Below the pieces are notes generated by a model. The model made no database searches. It saw nothing but the letters and a program-made list of their open reading frames with translations, and was not told the DNA's origin. Both the position numbers and the translations under genes were made by a program. From Dongia_A sp039808885 (GTDB lineage Bacteria; Pseudomonadota; Alphaproteobacteria; Dongiales; Dongiaceae), in contig JBDHTX010000001.1 of NCBI GenBank assembly GCA_039808885.1, positions 124,001 through 188,000 of the forward strand: a DNA stretch of 64,000 bases, in the 5' to 3' direction. Every line of letters starts with the position of its first letter. Within the stretch, counting starts at the first letter, position 1. Shown here in pieces: positions 62,611 through 64,000 of this stretch.

Positions 62611-63771
62611 TTACTGGCCGCTTTGGACGGCCTGGTAGGCGGCAACCCAGTCGCGGTACGGCACGCATTCACGGCCGCCGCCGCAATTGGCGACCGGCGT
62701 CTTCCAGAAATGGATGCGGGCGAAGTTCTGGATGCCGTTGATCTTGCAGCCGGCCTCGGTGAGGATCGGGTCGCTGCAGGTCTCCGGCACCGCCGGCACG
62801 CTGCCGAACCAGGCCGCGGTGCCCGCCTGGGCGTTGGCCGAGAGCGAGTGGTTCAGCCACATATAGGCGCAGTTCGGATGCGGCGCCTGGGCGTGCATCA
62901 TGGTGGTGTCGGCCCAGCCGGTGGCGCCTTCCTTGGGCACCGTGGAGCCGATCTTCACCTTGCCGCCGGCGCGCAGCGTGTTCACCTGGTACGGCCAGGA
63001 GGTCGAGGCCACCACGCCCTCGGTGGTGAAGTCGTCGACCTGGGCCGCGGCGTCGCCCCAGTACTTGTTCACGATCTTGCGCTGCTGGCGCAGCAGGTCG
63101 ATCGCGGCGTCGAATTGCGGCTTGGTCAGCTCATAGGGATCGGTGATGCCGAGCTCCGGCTTATTGGTCATCAGGTAGAGCGCCGCGTCGGCCACGTAGA
63201 TCGGGCCGTAATAGGCCTGCACCCGGTTCTTGTTCGACTTGCCGTCGGGCAGCGTCTGCTCCTCGAACACCACCGACCAGCTCTGCGGCGCGTTCTCCCA
63301 GACGTCGGCATTGTACATCAGCACGTTGGCGCCCCACTGCCATGGCACGCCGTAGTGCTTGCCGTTGACGGTGTGCCACACCGCGCTCTGCAGCCGCGGG
63401 TCGATCTTGCCGTAATCCTTGATCAGCGAGGTGTTGATCTCCTGCACCGTGCCGCCGGCGATGAGGCGCAGGCTGGCGTCGCCCGAGGCGGTCACCAGGT
63501 CGAAGCCGCCGGCATTCATCAGCGACACCATCTCGTCCGAGCTGCCGGCCGTCTTGATGGTGACCTTGCAGCCGGTCTCCTTCTCGAAGCCGGTGACCCA
63601 GTCGTAGTTCGGATCGGATTCGCCGCGCTCGATATAGCCCGGCCAGGCGACGATCGAGACTTCGCCTTCACCGGCGCCGATGCTGGTGACCATATCGGCC
63701 TGTGCCGCCTGGCCGGCCAGCAGGAAGGCCGTCGCCACGACGGATGCCGTGAGCTTGCTGCGATGGGACAT
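62611..63771 (-). CDS. ABC transporter substrate-binding protein, PotD/YdcS type
   Basis: 386 aa with a Sec signal peptide (LTASVVATAFLLAGQAAQAD). The mature domain (VSIVAWPGYIERGE, VTASGDASLRLIAGG, NKYWGDAAAQVDDF) belongs to the PotD/YdcS type of binding protein. Likely ligands are putrescine, spermidine or other cations; not proven. ATG 63771 follows TTAGGAGG, a strong ribosome-binding site. It is the first gene of the operon and is followed by a stem-loop. Confidence 0.93.
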   Translation of the reverse strand: MSHRSKLTASVVATAFLLAGQAAQADMVTSIGAGEGEVSIVAWPGYIERGESDPNYDWVTGFEKETGCKVTIKTAGSSDEMVSLMNAGGFDLVTASGDASLRLIAGGTVQEINTSLIKDYGKIDPRLQSAVWHTVNGKHYGVPWQWGANVLMYNADVWENAPQSWSVVFEEQTLPDGKSNKNRVQAYYGPIYVADAALYLMTNKPELGITDPYELTKPQFDAAIDLLRQQRKIVNKYWGDAAAQVDDFTTEGVVASTSWPYQVNTLRAGGKVKIGSTVPKEGATGWADTTMMHAQAPHPNCAYMWLNHSLSANAQAGTAAWFGSVPAVPETCSDPILTEAGCKINGIQNFARIHFWKTPVANCGGGRECVPYRDWVAAYQAVQSGQ

Positions 63772-63873
63772 GGTGCCTCCTAAAGCTTTCCCCGTGAAAC
63801 TTTTTTGGCCGCCGCGCGGGCGCGAACGGTGCCCGGGAAGGCGCGGAGCGTGCCCTTCCGCGCGCCGCTTGCC

Positions 63874-63887
63874 TGACCGGGCGGTCA
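63874..63887. promoter_or_regulatory. Candidate operator upstream of the ABC transporter operon
   Basis: The palindrome TGACCG-GG-CGGTCA lies 103 nt upstream of the binding-protein start; this layout is common for TetR-family operators. No TetR gene is in the window. The surrounding 63772-63926 region has no gene and should hold the promoter. Confidence 0.4.
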
Positions 63888-63926
63888 AACGTAGCGCGGC
63901 CCCGGTTAAATGTAAAAGGGCGAAAA

Positions 63927-64000
63927 TCAAGCCCGCTGAACGCCCTGGTTCACATTTTCCGGCGCGTCGGCGGCGAGAAATTCCTGCATCGACCGCTCGA
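63927..64000 (-). CDS. C-terminal end of an unidentified protein (truncated by window edge)
   Basis: On the minus strand a frame is open from the window edge to TGA at 63927, giving a 23-residue tail (ERSMQEFLAADAPENV and onward). The composition looks coding (Ala/Glu/Gln-rich end, good codon use), and the position just upstream of the ABC operon would make it the preceding gene. It is too short to identify; chance is possible. Confidence 0.35.
   Translation of the reverse strand, partial: ERSMQEFLAADAPENVNQGVQRA

Overview
The window is high-GC DNA (roughly two-thirds G+C by eye) from the chromosome of an alphaproteobacterium, most plausibly a member of the Rhodospirillales. The indicators are the regulatory PTS block (rapZ, EIIA-Man, HPr, EI), a DivL-type PAS kinase with tyrosine at the phospho-acceptor position, AddAB rather than RecBCD, the AmgK-MurU recycling pair, the trpF/trpB/trpA/accD/folC run, homospermidine synthase, and DUF1993, DUF2125 and DUF4166 proteins. 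No tRNA, rRNA, CRISPR array, prophage or insertion sequence was seen. The species cannot be named from the sequence.

Layout. 1-6.4 kb (+): the end of rapZ, three PTS phosphotransfer proteins with no sugar permease, a DUF4166 protein, a DarG/TARG1-like macrodomain protein, a DUF2459 protein and ahcY. 6.5-20.3 kb: the divL-like gene; two minus-strand genes (DUF1993 and a ferredoxin-NADP reductase); then a plus-strand run tsaE-amgK-murU-addB-addA-trxA with short overlaps, closed by a terminator. 20.3-28 kb (-): two paralogous small lipoproteins, then folC, accD, trpA, trpB, trpF, a membrane protein and pyrF. 28-34 kb (+): two tandem S1-protease lipoproteins, a trimethylamine-dehydrogenase-like flavoprotein with an MttB-family methyltransferase, and dodecin. 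34-41 kb: mutL with a nitrilase-like and an aldo/keto reductase gene (-), a VOC protein (+), and a two-gene nucleotide-sugar unit (-). 41-52 kb: a MarR regulator with a Cys/His tail, a trypsin-like protease with Asp-rich calcium-type loops, a class III aminotransferase with a LuxR regulator, homospermidine synthase, a DUF2125 protein, a DMT transporter, a ChaC-type gamma-glutamylcyclotransferase and a PuuB-like oxidase. 52-59.5 kb: a DUF2167 protein, a TfoX-C protein, a PanE-like reductase and a type III-like restriction-modification pair. 59.5-64 kb (-): a PotABCD/YdcSTUV-type ABC transporter.

How it fits together. The core is housekeeping: PTS signalling, the SAM cycle, cell-cycle signalling, tRNA t6A, wall recycling, recombination, thioredoxin, folate, fatty acid, Trp and pyrimidine synthesis. 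Around it lie accessory modules: probable methylated-amine catabolism, a polyamine group (aminotransferase, homospermidine synthase, putrescine-oxidase-like enzyme, polyamine-type ABC transporter), secreted proteases, and one restriction system whose methylase specificity region looks imported. A family of intergenic inverted repeats with compensatory stem changes occurs at three sites. Several perfect palindromes and one hairpin enclosing a ribosome-binding site suggest local regulation.
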